The position numbers and the translations under genes were made by a program. 64,000 nucleotides of DNA from Modicisalibacter sp033446685 (GTDB lineage: Bacteria > Pseudomonadota > Gammaproteobacteria > Pseudomonadales > Halomonadaceae): positions 310,001-374,000 of the forward strand of contig NZ_JAWQLY010000001.1 in the NCBI RefSeq assembly GCF_033446685.1, read 5' to 3'. Below are positions 45,504-53,435 of the stretch, in pieces; the first letter of the stretch is position 1, and every line of letters begins with the position of its first letter. The notes beneath the pieces were generated by a model. It did no database searches and had not been told where the DNA came from. It was given only the letters and a program-made list of their open reading frames with translations.

Positions 45504-46844
45504 CTATCGGATCATCTGGAGCCGACGCGGTTGGAGCTGGTTGAAAGCGCCATCGAAGATCATGGCGATACGATTCATCAGCAGCCGCCCCACTTGCGTC
45601 AATCCAATCGAGTCGCGCCGAACGTTCACCAGGCCATCGTTCGCCATGGCCTGAAGGGCCAGCATCTCGGGGGCAAAATAATTGCCAAAGACGATCCGGT
45701 GGCGTTTTTCTATGGCCTCGTAAATAACGCCGCCGCTGCCCATTAGATGGCGGATGACGTCCCGCCTCAGCCTGTCGTCGGCGCTCAGCTCATAGCCTCG
45801 GCGAATGGCCAACTTACCGCTCTCCAGGCGGGCACAATAGTCTCTTGATTGCCGGGCATTCTGGTAATAGCCATCGGCGACGAGACTGATTGCTCCGGCT
45901 CCCAGCCCGATACAGTCGCTATCGCCCCGCGCGTCATAACCCTGCAAGCAGCGCCGCAGCCACCCATGGCGTTGAGCGGCGGCCAGTGTATCGCTCGAAA
46001 GCGCAAAGTGCCCCATGCCGAGGTGCACGTAACCCGCGGGCACGAGTCGCTCCAGGCCTTGAACGAGGCGAGTCAAGGTCACTCTACGCTCGGGCGCACT
46101 TACTTCTTGGCCTGTAGTCGAGGCGTAAGAGAGCCCCAACCCACCGTGTTCGCCATCACGGCGCAACGTAAGGCGCTCCGGACGTAGGTGTACCAGGCTT
46201 TCAAGCAGCGCCGAGAAACCGGACTCCGTTGCTCCTGCCAGCTCCAGCGTAAGGTCGATAGCGAACGGACGCAGGCAGGCGCGGCGAGCGGCTGTCCACT
46301 CGTTCAGCCAGTCCTGATTCGTGCTCGGCTGTGGTCGATGGGTCAGTCCTGACGCCACCCCGAGATCCGCGGCGCCGACGGTGAGCCGGTTGAAGCCAAG
46401 GGCGGCCAGGCGTTGCGTCGACAGGCGAGATGGCTCGAAGCACAGCGAGGCGTCCCGCCTGGGCTCCAGCCCGAAATAATGGTGCAGTTCGTCCAGCACG
46501 TCGGCCAACTGATCGTCGCCCAGATGGCTAGCCCTATTCCCGACCAGCACGAGCCGTCCGATGCGACGGTCGGCATCGAACAAGGCCCCCTGAAGAGCTA
46601 TTTCACGCTTGAGACAATCCAGGTAGCGGGCTGTTTCCCCGCTGTCGCGGCACGGCCAGGAAGGCATGTGCACATAGGCCGTCAATGGCTTGGGGATCGG
46701 ATCTTCGTTGCTGCTCAGTGCCGCCAGCCGGTAGCTGTCCGCGCCAAGCGTTTTGGAAAAGCGAACCACGGCAGGAAAGGTTCCGTAATCCGACGCCGGC
46801 TGGTCATACTTGTAGAGAAGCGCAAGATCGATATCGCGGGTCAT
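45504..46844 (-). CDS. HemN-like protein lacking the radical-SAM cysteine motif
   Basis: 446 aa, collinear with HemN along most of its length: MTRDIDLALLYKYDQP at the start, RHGWLRRCLQGYDARGDSDCIGLGAGAISLVADGYYQNA-like C-terminal half, and YVHLGMGHFALSSD. At the cluster site HemN has CKSLCYYC; this protein reads MPSWPCRDSGETARYLD, with about 12 residues deleted. The glycine-rich SAM loop GGGTPTYF is replaced by VGNRASHL. It therefore cannot bind a normal 4Fe-4S cluster. It follows fnr on the same strand. Its role is unknown, possibly heme binding or regulation. The start at 46844 matches the HemN N-terminus. Confidence 0.85.
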   Translation of the reverse strand: MTRDIDLALLYKYDQPASDYGTFPAVVRFSKTLGADSYRLAALSSNEDPIPKPLTAYVHMPSWPCRDSGETARYLDCLKREIALQGALFDADRRIGRLVLVGNRASHLGDDQLADVLDELHHYFGLEPRRDASLCFEPSRLSTQRLAALGFNRLTVGAADLGVASGLTHRPQPSTNQDWLNEWTAARRACLRPFAIDLTLELAGATESGFSALLESLVHLRPERLTLRRDGEHGGLGLSYASTTGQEVSAPERRVTLTRLVQGLERLVPAGYVHLGMGHFALSSDTLAAAQRHGWLRRCLQGYDARGDSDCIGLGAGAISLVADGYYQNARQSRDYCARLESGKLAIRRGYELSADDRLRRDVIRHLMGSGGVIYEAIEKRHRIVFGNYFAPEMLALQAMANDGLVNVRRDSIGLTQVGRLLMNRIAMIFDGAFNQLQPRRLQMIR

Positions 46845-46945
46845 ACAGTCACCTAGGTGGTGAGCGTCCTGACCCACTCTAGCGTGCGTCCCGGATGCCC
46901 CGCTTGACCGAAGTCACGCCGCCGTTCGACGCACCTCGCTGCGAT

Positions 46946-47692
46946 TCAGGCTCGGGCCGTCTGCGCACTTTCTGCACCGAACGCCAGCGCCTTCATGGCA
47001 TAGATATCGATGATCTCGATCTCCTTGCCGGCGATGCTGACCAGGCCCTGCTCCTCCAGGCGGCGGAAGGTGCGGCTCATGGTCTCGGGCACCAGGGCCA
47101 GGTAGTTGCCGAGATCGAGGCGCGACATCGGCAAGCGAAAGCGCAGCGCTGATAGGCCGCGACTGGCGAAGCGCTCGGAGAAATTGATTAGCACCACCGC
47201 CAGACGCTGTTCGGCGGAGCGGCGCGTCAACAGATGGTTGGTGCCCTGCTCGATGAGCAGTTCACGACTCATGATGCGCATCAACTGATGCTGCAGCGCA
47301 GGTGTGCGATCGCCCAGGCTCTCCAACTCGGCATAGGGGATCTCGCAGACACTGGCGGTTTCCAGCGCGACGGCGGTCGAAGGATGATCGTGGGCGACGA
47401 TGGCGTCGAGCCCGATGACTTCGCCCGGCAAATGGAAGCCCGAGATATGCTCCTCACCATTGGCCATGAGCGTCGAGGTCTTCACGGCGCCGGTGCGCAC
47501 CGCATAGATCGAGTGGAAACGTTGCCCCGCCTGGAAAAGATACGCGCCCCGCGATACCGGCTTGCGACGCTGCACGATCCCTTCCAGCTTGGCGATGTCT
47601 TCTTTCGGCAGGTTGTCGGGTAGACACAGCGTGCGCAGGCGGCAATTGTGACAGCTGTCGCGTGATTCGCTCAGCATGGCAATACGGGTCAT
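46946..47692 (-). CDS. fnr: FNR/ANR-type oxygen-responsive transcriptional regulator
   Basis: 248-aa Crp/Fnr-family activator. The oxygen-sensing [4Fe-4S] ligands are present: C14, C17 and C23 in CHNCRLRTLC, plus C116. The cNMP-like beta-roll and dimer helix follow. The recognition helix VPETMSRTFRRLEEQG has the E-SR contacts for TTGAT half sites. The start at 47692 is preferred (AGGAG upstream); 47755 is alternative. It is likely the protein that binds the FNR boxes before nirK, narG, narK1 and narH in this window. Confidence 0.94.
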   Translation of the reverse strand: MTRIAMLSESRDSCHNCRLRTLCLPDNLPKEDIAKLEGIVQRRKPVSRGAYLFQAGQRFHSIYAVRTGAVKTSTLMANGEEHISGFHLPGEVIGLDAIVAHDHPSTAVALETASVCEIPYAELESLGDRTPALQHQLMRIMSRELLIEQGTNHLLTRRSAEQRLAVVLINFSERFASRGLSALRFRLPMSRLDLGNYLALVPETMSRTFRRLEEQGLVSIAGKEIEIIDIYAMKALAFGAESAQTARA

Positions 47693-47768
47693 GGCGTTAC
47701 TCCTTCCTGCGGGGGCGTTCCGCAACATCAACGAACTCAATGTTACCCAATCCATCCCTCGGCCCCGA

Positions 47769-47784
47769 TATCCCTAAGTGGGTA
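47769..47784. promoter_or_regulatory. NarL/NarP-like 7-2-7 site upstream of fnr
   Basis: TATCCCT-AA-GTGGGTA resembles the NarL heptamer palindrome (TACYYMT) with two mismatches. It lies about 77-92 bp upstream of the fnr start. Confidence 0.45.
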
Positions 47785-47991
47785 GTCCGGCCGCTATTGC
47801 GAGGTAACGCTTAGGGATTTGTCGGGCTTCGTAGTGCTTTCACCGGGCGCCGTCTGCCCTGAAACAACGGCCAGGGACAGCGTGCCGTCGACCTACCCCG
47901 AATGCTCCACCCCACGCTAAAAATCCTCTACCGTCCTCACCAAGGCACGGAAATACGCTTTAAAACAATAAGCTATGCAAAAATACTCCGT

Positions 47992-48058
47992 TACCCCTTA
48001 AGGGGTAGCCGACCTACCCGGCGCCTCGGGCGCTACCGCGCAACTTGACTGAAATCAA
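47992..48058 (+). promoter_or_regulatory. narG promoter module: NarL 7-2-7 site plus FNR box
   Basis: TACCCCTTAAGGGGTA (47992-48007) is a perfect NarL/NarP palindrome with two-base spacer. TTGACTGAAATCAA (48045-48058) is an FNR box, 53 bp downstream start to start. Both imply nitrate plus anaerobic induction. Confidence 0.9.
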
Positions 48059-48115
48059 AATTCTCCCGCCGCGATCTCCTTATGGTGACCTCAGTTCAAG
48101 CATGGGAGGTTCGCC

Positions 48116-48163
48116 ATGGCAAGCCCGCTGACACGCCTATGCCCCCTGGCTCCGGCGACATGA
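48116..48163 (+). other. vestigial narK start / 15-codon leader frame upstream of narG
   Basis: ATGGCAAGCC at 48116 has a GGGAGG-like ribosome site and sits exactly 71 nt after the FNR box, the same as the true narK1 start (59305, also ATGGCAAGCC). The frame reads MASPLTRLCPLAPAT then stops. It looks like a leftover narK 5' end, and it might be translated as a short leader peptide. Confidence 0.65.
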
Positions 48164-48215
48164 CCGAGCCAACGACTCCCCGACTCATGACCGGAATCCA
48201 TCGAGGCAAGACACA

Positions 48216-51200
48216 ATGAGCCATTTTCTCGACCGACTGCAGTATCTGGGCAAGACCCGCGAGGCCTTTGCCGACGGCCATGGCGAAACCCGTAGCGAAT
48301 CCCGCGACTGGGAAGACGGTTACCGCGCGCGCTGGCAGCATGACAAGATCGTGCGTTCCACCCATGGGGTGAACTGCACCGGCTCGTGCAGTTGGAAGAT
48401 CTACGTCAAGAACGGCCTGGTCACCTGGGAAACCCAGCAGACCGACTATCCGCGCACCCGCCCCGACCTGCCCAACCACGAACCGCGCGGCTGCCCGCGT
48501 GGCGCCAGCTATTCCTGGTATCTGTACAGCGCCAACCGCCTCAAGTACCCGCTGGTGCGCAAGCGCCTGATCAAGCTTTGGCGCGAGGCGCTGGCCCAGT
48601 ATGTCGATCCGGTGCTGGCCTGGGCTGCCATCGTCGAGGATCCCGACAAGACCGCGCAGTACAAGAAAGCCCGTGGCATGGGCGGCTTCGTACGCGCCGA
48701 GTGGGACGAACTGGAGACATTGATCGCGGCGTCCAATGTCTACACCGCCAAGCAGTATGGCCCCGATCGCATTATCGGCTTCTCGCCGATTCCGGCGATG
48801 TCGATGGTTTCCTACGCCGCCGGCGCGCGTTACCTGTCGCTGATCGGTGGGGTGTGCCTGTCGTTCTACGACTGGTACTGCGACCTGCCGCCGGCCTCGC
48901 CGATGACCTGGGGCGAACAGACCGACGTGCCGGAATCCGCCGACTGGTACAACTCGAACTACATCATCGCCTGGGGCTCCAACGTCCCGCAGACGCGCAC
49001 GCCCGATGCCCACTTCTTCACCGAGGTGCGCTACAAGGGCACCAAGACCGTGGCCATCACCCCGGACTACGCCGAGGTCGCCAAGCTGTGCGACGAGTGG
49101 CTGAGCCCCAAGCAGGGCACCGACGCGGCACTGGCCATGGCCATGGGTCACGTGATCCTCAAGGAGTTCCACCTCGCCAAGCCCAGCGCCTATTTCACCG
49201 ACTACGTGCGTCGCTACACCGACATGCCGTTCCTGGTCGAGCTGGAAACCCGCGAGGACGGTAGCTTCGCCCCCGGCAGGCAACTGCGCGCCAGTGACTT
49301 CGACGCCAACCTGGGCCAGGACAACAACCCCGAGTGGAAGACCGTCGCCTGGGACGAAACCAGCAACCGCCTGGTGGTGCCGCGCGGCTCCATCGGTTTC
49401 CGCTGGGGTGAACAGGAAGACGGCGAAGGCCGCTGGAATCTCGAGCCGCTCGACGCCGAAGGCAACGAAGTGTCCCTGCAGCTGTCGCTGGCCGAGAGCC
49501 ACGACAGTGTCGCCAAGGTCGGCTTCCCCTATTTCGGCGGCATCGCGCATGAGCATTTCGATCATGTCGCCGGTAACGACGTGCTCTACCACAACCTGCC
49601 GGCCAAGCACCTGACGCTGGCCGACGGTCGCGAAGTGCTGGCGGTGACCGTGTTCGACCTGATGGTCGCCAACTATGGCATCGACCGTGGCCTGGGCGCC
49701 GAAGGCGAGGACGACGGCGCAACGGCCTACGACCAGGTGCGTCCGTATACGCCGGCCTGGCAGGAACGGATCACCGGCGTGCCCGCCGCCCAGGCCATTC
49801 GCCTGGCCCGCGAATTCGCCGACACTGCCGACAAGACCCATGGCCGTTCGATGATCATCGTCGGTGCCGGTATGAACCACTGGTACCACATGGACATGAA
49901 CTACCGCGGCCTGATCAACATGCTGATCCTGTGCGGCTGTATCGGTCAGAGCGGCGGCGGCTGGGCGCACTACGTGGGCCAGGAGAAGCTGCGCCCTCAG
50001 ACCGGTTGGACCCCGCTGGCCTTCGGCCTCGACTGGCAGCGTCCGCCGCGCCACATGAACGGCACCTCGTTCTTCTATAACCACTCCAGCCAGTGGCGCT
50101 ACGAGAAACTCGAAGTCAGCGAGCTGCTCTCGCCCATGGCGCGCCGCGAAGACTTCTCCGGTAGCCTGATCGACCTCAACGTGCGCGCCGAGCGCATGGG
50201 CTGGCTGCCCTCCGCGCCGCAGCTCGACACCAACCCGCTGCAGCTCGCCGAGGCCGCCCGTGTGGCAGGCGTCGACCCGGCCGACTACGTGGTCGCCCAG
50301 CTCAAGAGCGGCAACCTGCGCTTCGCCGCTGAGGATCCGGATAGCCCGCAGAACTTCCCGCGCAACCTGTTCGTGTGGCGCTCCAACCTGCTCGGCAGCT
50401 CCGGCAAGGGCCACGAGTACATGCTCAAGTATCTGCTGGGTACCAAGCACGGCCTGCAGGGTAAGGACCTGGGCGACATGGGCGGCGCACTGCCCGAGGA
50501 AGTCACCTGGCGCGAGGACGCCCCGGAAGGCAAGGTCGATCTGCTGGTGACGCTGGACTTCCGCATGTCCACCACCTGCCTGTACTCCGACGTGGTATTG
50601 CCGACGGCGACCTGGTACGAGAAGGACGATCTCAATACCTCGGACATGCACCCGTTCATCCACCCGCTGACCGCGGCCACCGATCCGGCCTGGGAAGCGC
50701 GCAGCGACTGGGATATCTACAAGGGCATCGCCAAGGCCTTTTCCAAGGTGTGCGTCGGCCACCTGGGCCAGGAGACCGATATCGTTACCCTGCCCATGCA
50801 GCACGACACCCCGGCCGAGCTGGCCCAGGCCGAGGTCAAGGACTGGAAGAAAGGCGAGTGCGAGCCGATCCCCGGCAAGACCATGCCGCACCTGATCGCG
50901 GTGAAGCGTGACTACCCGGCGACCTATGAGCGCTTCACCTCGGTCGGCCCGCTGCTCGATACCCTGGGCAACGGCGGCAAGGGCATCAGCTGGCAGACCC
51001 AGTCCGAGGTCGAACTGCTCGGCAAGCTCAACCAGCGCAAGAGCGAGGGCCCGGCCGCCGGTCGCCCGAAGATCGAGACGGCGATCGACGCCGCCGAGAT
51101 GATCCTGACGCTGGCTCCCGAGACCAACGGCAACGTGGCGGTCAAGGCCTGGGAGGCGCTGTCCAAGATCACCGGCCGCGAGCACGCCCACCTGGCGCTG

Positions 51201-51983
51201 CCCAAGCACGAGGAGAAGATCCGCTTCCGCGACATCGTCGCGCAGCCGCGCAAGATCATCTCCAGCCCCACCTGGTCGGGTCTCGAGGACGAGCACGTGT
51301 CGTACAACGCGGGTTACACCAACGTCCACGAGCTGATTCCGTGGCGCACCGTGACCGGCCGTCAGCAGTTCTACCAGGATCACGCCTGGATGCGCGCCTT
51401 CGGCGAGAGCCTGCTGGTCTACCGTCCGCCGATCAACACCAAGGCGATGACCGGCCTCACGGAGCGCAAGAGCAACGGCAACCCGGAGATCGCGCTGAAC
51501 TGGATCACCCCGCACCAGAAGTGGGGCATCCACTCCACCTATAGCGATAACCTGCTGATGCTGACGCTGTCGCGCGGTGGCCCCATCGTCTGGCTGTCCG
51601 AGGACGACGCGCGATCCATCGGTGTGGAGGACAACGACTGGATCGAGCTGTACAACGCCAACGGTGCGGTCGCCGCCCGCGCGGTGGTCAGCCAGCGGGT
51701 CAAGAACGGCATGGCGATGATGTACCACGCCCAGGAGCGCATCGTGAACGTGCCCGGCTCCGAGGTGACAGGTACGCGCGGCGGTATCCACAACTCCGTG
51801 ACCCGCGTGTGCCCGAAGCCGACCCACATGATCGGTGGCTACGCCCAGTTGTCCTATAGCTTCAACTACTACGGGACCGTGGGCTCCAACCGTGACGAAT
51901 TCGTCATCGTGCGCAAGATGCACCATGTCGACTGGCTGGACGGAGAAGGCAACGACAGCGTGCAGGAGCAGGTGAAAAGCTAA
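48216..51983 (+). CDS. narG: respiratory nitrate reductase alpha subunit
   Basis: 1255-aa catalytic subunit of the membrane-bound cytoplasm-facing nitrate reductase, holding the Mo-bis-MGD cofactor and the FS0 [4Fe-4S] cluster. Cluster ligands are H50, C54, C58 and C93, and the Mo ligand is D223 in WYCDLPPASP. Length is normal. GAGG precedes the start. narH does not follow, being about 10.5 kb downstream. Instead a strong hairpin lies 27 nt after the stop. NarG must therefore assemble with NarHJI made from another transcript, unless further copies exist outside the window. Confidence 0.97.
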   Translation: MSHFLDRLQYLGKTREAFADGHGETRSESRDWEDGYRARWQHDKIVRSTHGVNCTGSCSWKIYVKNGLVTWETQQTDYPRTRPDLPNHEPRGCPRGASYSWYLYSANRLKYPLVRKRLIKLWREALAQYVDPVLAWAAIVEDPDKTAQYKKARGMGGFVRAEWDELETLIAASNVYTAKQYGPDRIIGFSPIPAMSMVSYAAGARYLSLIGGVCLSFYDWYCDLPPASPMTWGEQTDVPESADWYNSNYIIAWGSNVPQTRTPDAHFFTEVRYKGTKTVAITPDYAEVAKLCDEWLSPKQGTDAALAMAMGHVILKEFHLAKPSAYFTDYVRRYTDMPFLVELETREDGSFAPGRQLRASDFDANLGQDNNPEWKTVAWDETSNRLVVPRGSIGFRWGEQEDGEGRWNLEPLDAEGNEVSLQLSLAESHDSVAKVGFPYFGGIAHEHFDHVAGNDVLYHNLPAKHLTLADGREVLAVTVFDLMVANYGIDRGLGAEGEDDGATAYDQVRPYTPAWQERITGVPAAQAIRLAREFADTADKTHGRSMIIVGAGMNHWYHMDMNYRGLINMLILCGCIGQSGGGWAHYVGQEKLRPQTGWTPLAFGLDWQRPPRHMNGTSFFYNHSSQWRYEKLEVSELLSPMARREDFSGSLIDLNVRAERMGWLPSAPQLDTNPLQLAEAARVAGVDPADYVVAQLKSGNLRFAAEDPDSPQNFPRNLFVWRSNLLGSSGKGHEYMLKYLLGTKHGLQGKDLGDMGGALPEEVTWREDAPEGKVDLLVTLDFRMSTTCLYSDVVLPTATWYEKDDLNTSDMHPFIHPLTAATDPAWEARSDWDIYKGIAKAFSKVCVGHLGQETDIVTLPMQHDTPAELAQAEVKDWKKGECEPIPGKTMPHLIAVKRDYPATYERFTSVGPLLDTLGNGGKGISWQTQSEVELLGKLNQRKSEGPAAGRPKIETAIDAAEMILTLAPETNGNVAVKAWEALSKITGREHAHLALPKHEEKIRFRDIVAQPRKIISSPTWSGLEDEHVSYNAGYTNVHELIPWRTVTGRQQFYQDHAWMRAFGESLLVYRPPINTKAMTGLTERKSNGNPEIALNWITPHQKWGIHSTYSDNLLMLTLSRGGPIVWLSEDDARSIGVEDNDWIELYNANGAVAARAVVSQRVKNGMAMMYHAQERIVNVPGSEVTGTRGGIHNSVTRVCPKPTHMIGGYAQLSYSFNYYGTVGSNRDEFVIVRKMHHVDWLDGEGNDSVQEQVKS

Positions 51984-52009
51984 CCGGCTCCGCTTGCAGC
52001 AACACAACG

Positions 52010-52042
52010 GCGAATCGCCCTGCTCCATGCAGGGCGATTCGC
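52010..52042 (+). terminator. strong hairpin after narG
   Basis: A perfect 14-bp stem GCGAATCGCCCTGC / GCAGGGCGATTCGC with a five-base loop. No T-run follows, so it may stabilise the narG mRNA end or act with Rho. It supports narG being monocistronic. Confidence 0.7.
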
Positions 52043-52166
52043 ATCCAGCGCAGGCTTAACCCCTGCTTGACGGCAGTAACTATTTCGACTGCCCTCATCT
52101 AATCGACGAGCTATTTCCCTGGGCTATTCGATAGTCACCAGGGGTCCGTGAGCTTGAGAGGAGTGT

Positions 52167-53351
52167 ATGTTGACATCCGAACAGGAACGAATCATCGAAG
52201 CGACTGCACCGGTCGTGGCGGAACACCTCGACGCCATCACTCAGCGATTCTATCCGCTGATGTTCGAGCGCTATCCCGAGGTCACCTCCTTGTTCAATCA
52301 GGCCCACCAGGCAGATGGCGGGCAACCCAGGGTGCTCGCCAGCGCCGTCCTGGCCTACGTGCAACTACGTAAGGAACCCGAAAAGGTCAGGACGACACTC
52401 GCCACGGTGGTCAGCAAGCACGTGTCGCTGGGGATACGACCCGACCAATACCCGATCGTCGGGGAGTGCCTGATGGCGGCCATCGGCGAGGTCCTGGGCG
52501 ATGCGGTCACGGCCGAGGTGGCCGATGCCTGGGGTGCTCTTTACCAGGAACTGGCGACGCTGCTGATCGAACTGGAGGAAGCCAGTTATCAGGAATTTGC
52601 CGAGCGTCCCGGCGGTTGGCGGGGCACGCGGCAATTCCGAATTGCCGAGACCCGTCAGGAGAGCGCGGTAATTCGCTCGTTCATTCTCGAGCCGGTCGAC
52701 GGCGGAGCGGTAGCTGATTTCCAGCCCGGTCAGTTCGTCGGCGTCAAACTCACCATTGATGGCGAAACGGTACATCGCCATTACAGCCTGTCCGGCTTCC
52801 CCAACGGGAAAAGCTACCGCATCTCGATAAAGCGTGAGCCCGGCGGCCGGGTCAGCCAATATTTCCACGACGAGCTGAATGTCGGCGATGAGCTTGAGCT
52901 GCTCCAGCCCGCGGGACAGTTGATACTCGACGAGACCACCGCCCCGGTGATGCTGATCAGCGGCGGCGTCGGCCAGACGCCCATGTTACCCATGGCCTGC
53001 CGCGCACTCGAACAGGGGCGCCAAGTCGTCTATCTCCACGCGGCTCAGGAGCGCGAGCATCATGCCTTCGCCGATGAACTGGACAGGTTGGCCCAGAAAG
53101 GCTATCCAGGCTCCCTGACCTCGGTGACGTTCTATGAACGCGGCGAGCAGGATGACCGAGCCGACCATATCGGCCGCGTCAACCGTGAGCTGCTGGAGCG
53201 CTACCTGCCCGACGATTCGCCCGAATGTTATTTCGTCGGTCCGCAGGGATTCATGACGGCGGTCGACGAGGCGCTGAAAGCACTCGGCGTACCCGCCGAG
53301 CGGCGTCACTTTGAACACTTCGGACCGTCACGGCCGCTGCACGCCGCCTGA
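52167..53351 (+). CDS. hmp: flavohemoglobin, nitric oxide dioxygenase
   Basis: 394-aa cytoplasmic enzyme that oxidises NO to nitrate with O2 and NAD(P)H. The globin domain (about residues 1-138) carries the proximal histidine in VVSKHVSLGI. An FAD domain with HRHYSLSGF and an NAD domain with GGVGQTPMLPM follow. Length and order match Hmp. No clear NorR, NsrR or sigma-54 site was seen in the 120 bp upstream. It is inserted between narG and the rest of the nar genes and ends at a terminator. Confidence 0.95.
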   Translation: MLTSEQERIIEATAPVVAEHLDAITQRFYPLMFERYPEVTSLFNQAHQADGGQPRVLASAVLAYVQLRKEPEKVRTTLATVVSKHVSLGIRPDQYPIVGECLMAAIGEVLGDAVTAEVADAWGALYQELATLLIELEEASYQEFAERPGGWRGTRQFRIAETRQESAVIRSFILEPVDGGAVADFQPGQFVGVKLTIDGETVHRHYSLSGFPNGKSYRISIKREPGGRVSQYFHDELNVGDELELLQPAGQLILDETTAPVMLISGGVGQTPMLPMACRALEQGRQVVYLHAAQEREHHAFADELDRLAQKGYPGSLTSVTFYERGEQDDRADHIGRVNRELLERYLPDDSPECYFVGPQGFMTAVDEALKALGVPAERRHFEHFGPSRPLHAA

Positions 53352-53388
53352 ATCTGAATCCTCATCCCTCATCAGCCGGGATGAACAA

Positions 53389-53418
53389 AGCCGGTCGCCA
53401 TGGCGATCGGCTTTTTTG
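53389..53418 (+). terminator. intrinsic terminator after hmp
   Basis: Arms AGCCGGTCGCCA and TGGCGATCGGCT with one mismatch, followed by TTTTTT. Confidence 0.88.
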
Positions 53419-53435
53419 CTCACTGCTTTGTTGAC

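Larger units (their letters stand above)
47693..48215. other. 523-bp divergent region between fnr and narG
   Basis: It holds a NarL-type 7-2-7 site close to fnr (47769-47784), the narG promoter module (NarL site 47992-48007, FNR box 48045-48058), a vestigial narK start at 48116, and the narG ribosome site GAGG. From 47961 to 48118 it is an ungapped paralogue of the narK1 promoter. Confidence 0.8.

Noticed and set aside
48096..52028. Very long open frame antisense to narG (over 1,300 codons)
   Set aside because: It mirrors narG codon by codon in GC-rich DNA, has low-complexity His/Gly/Ala/Arg composition and no recognisable domain or ribosome site.
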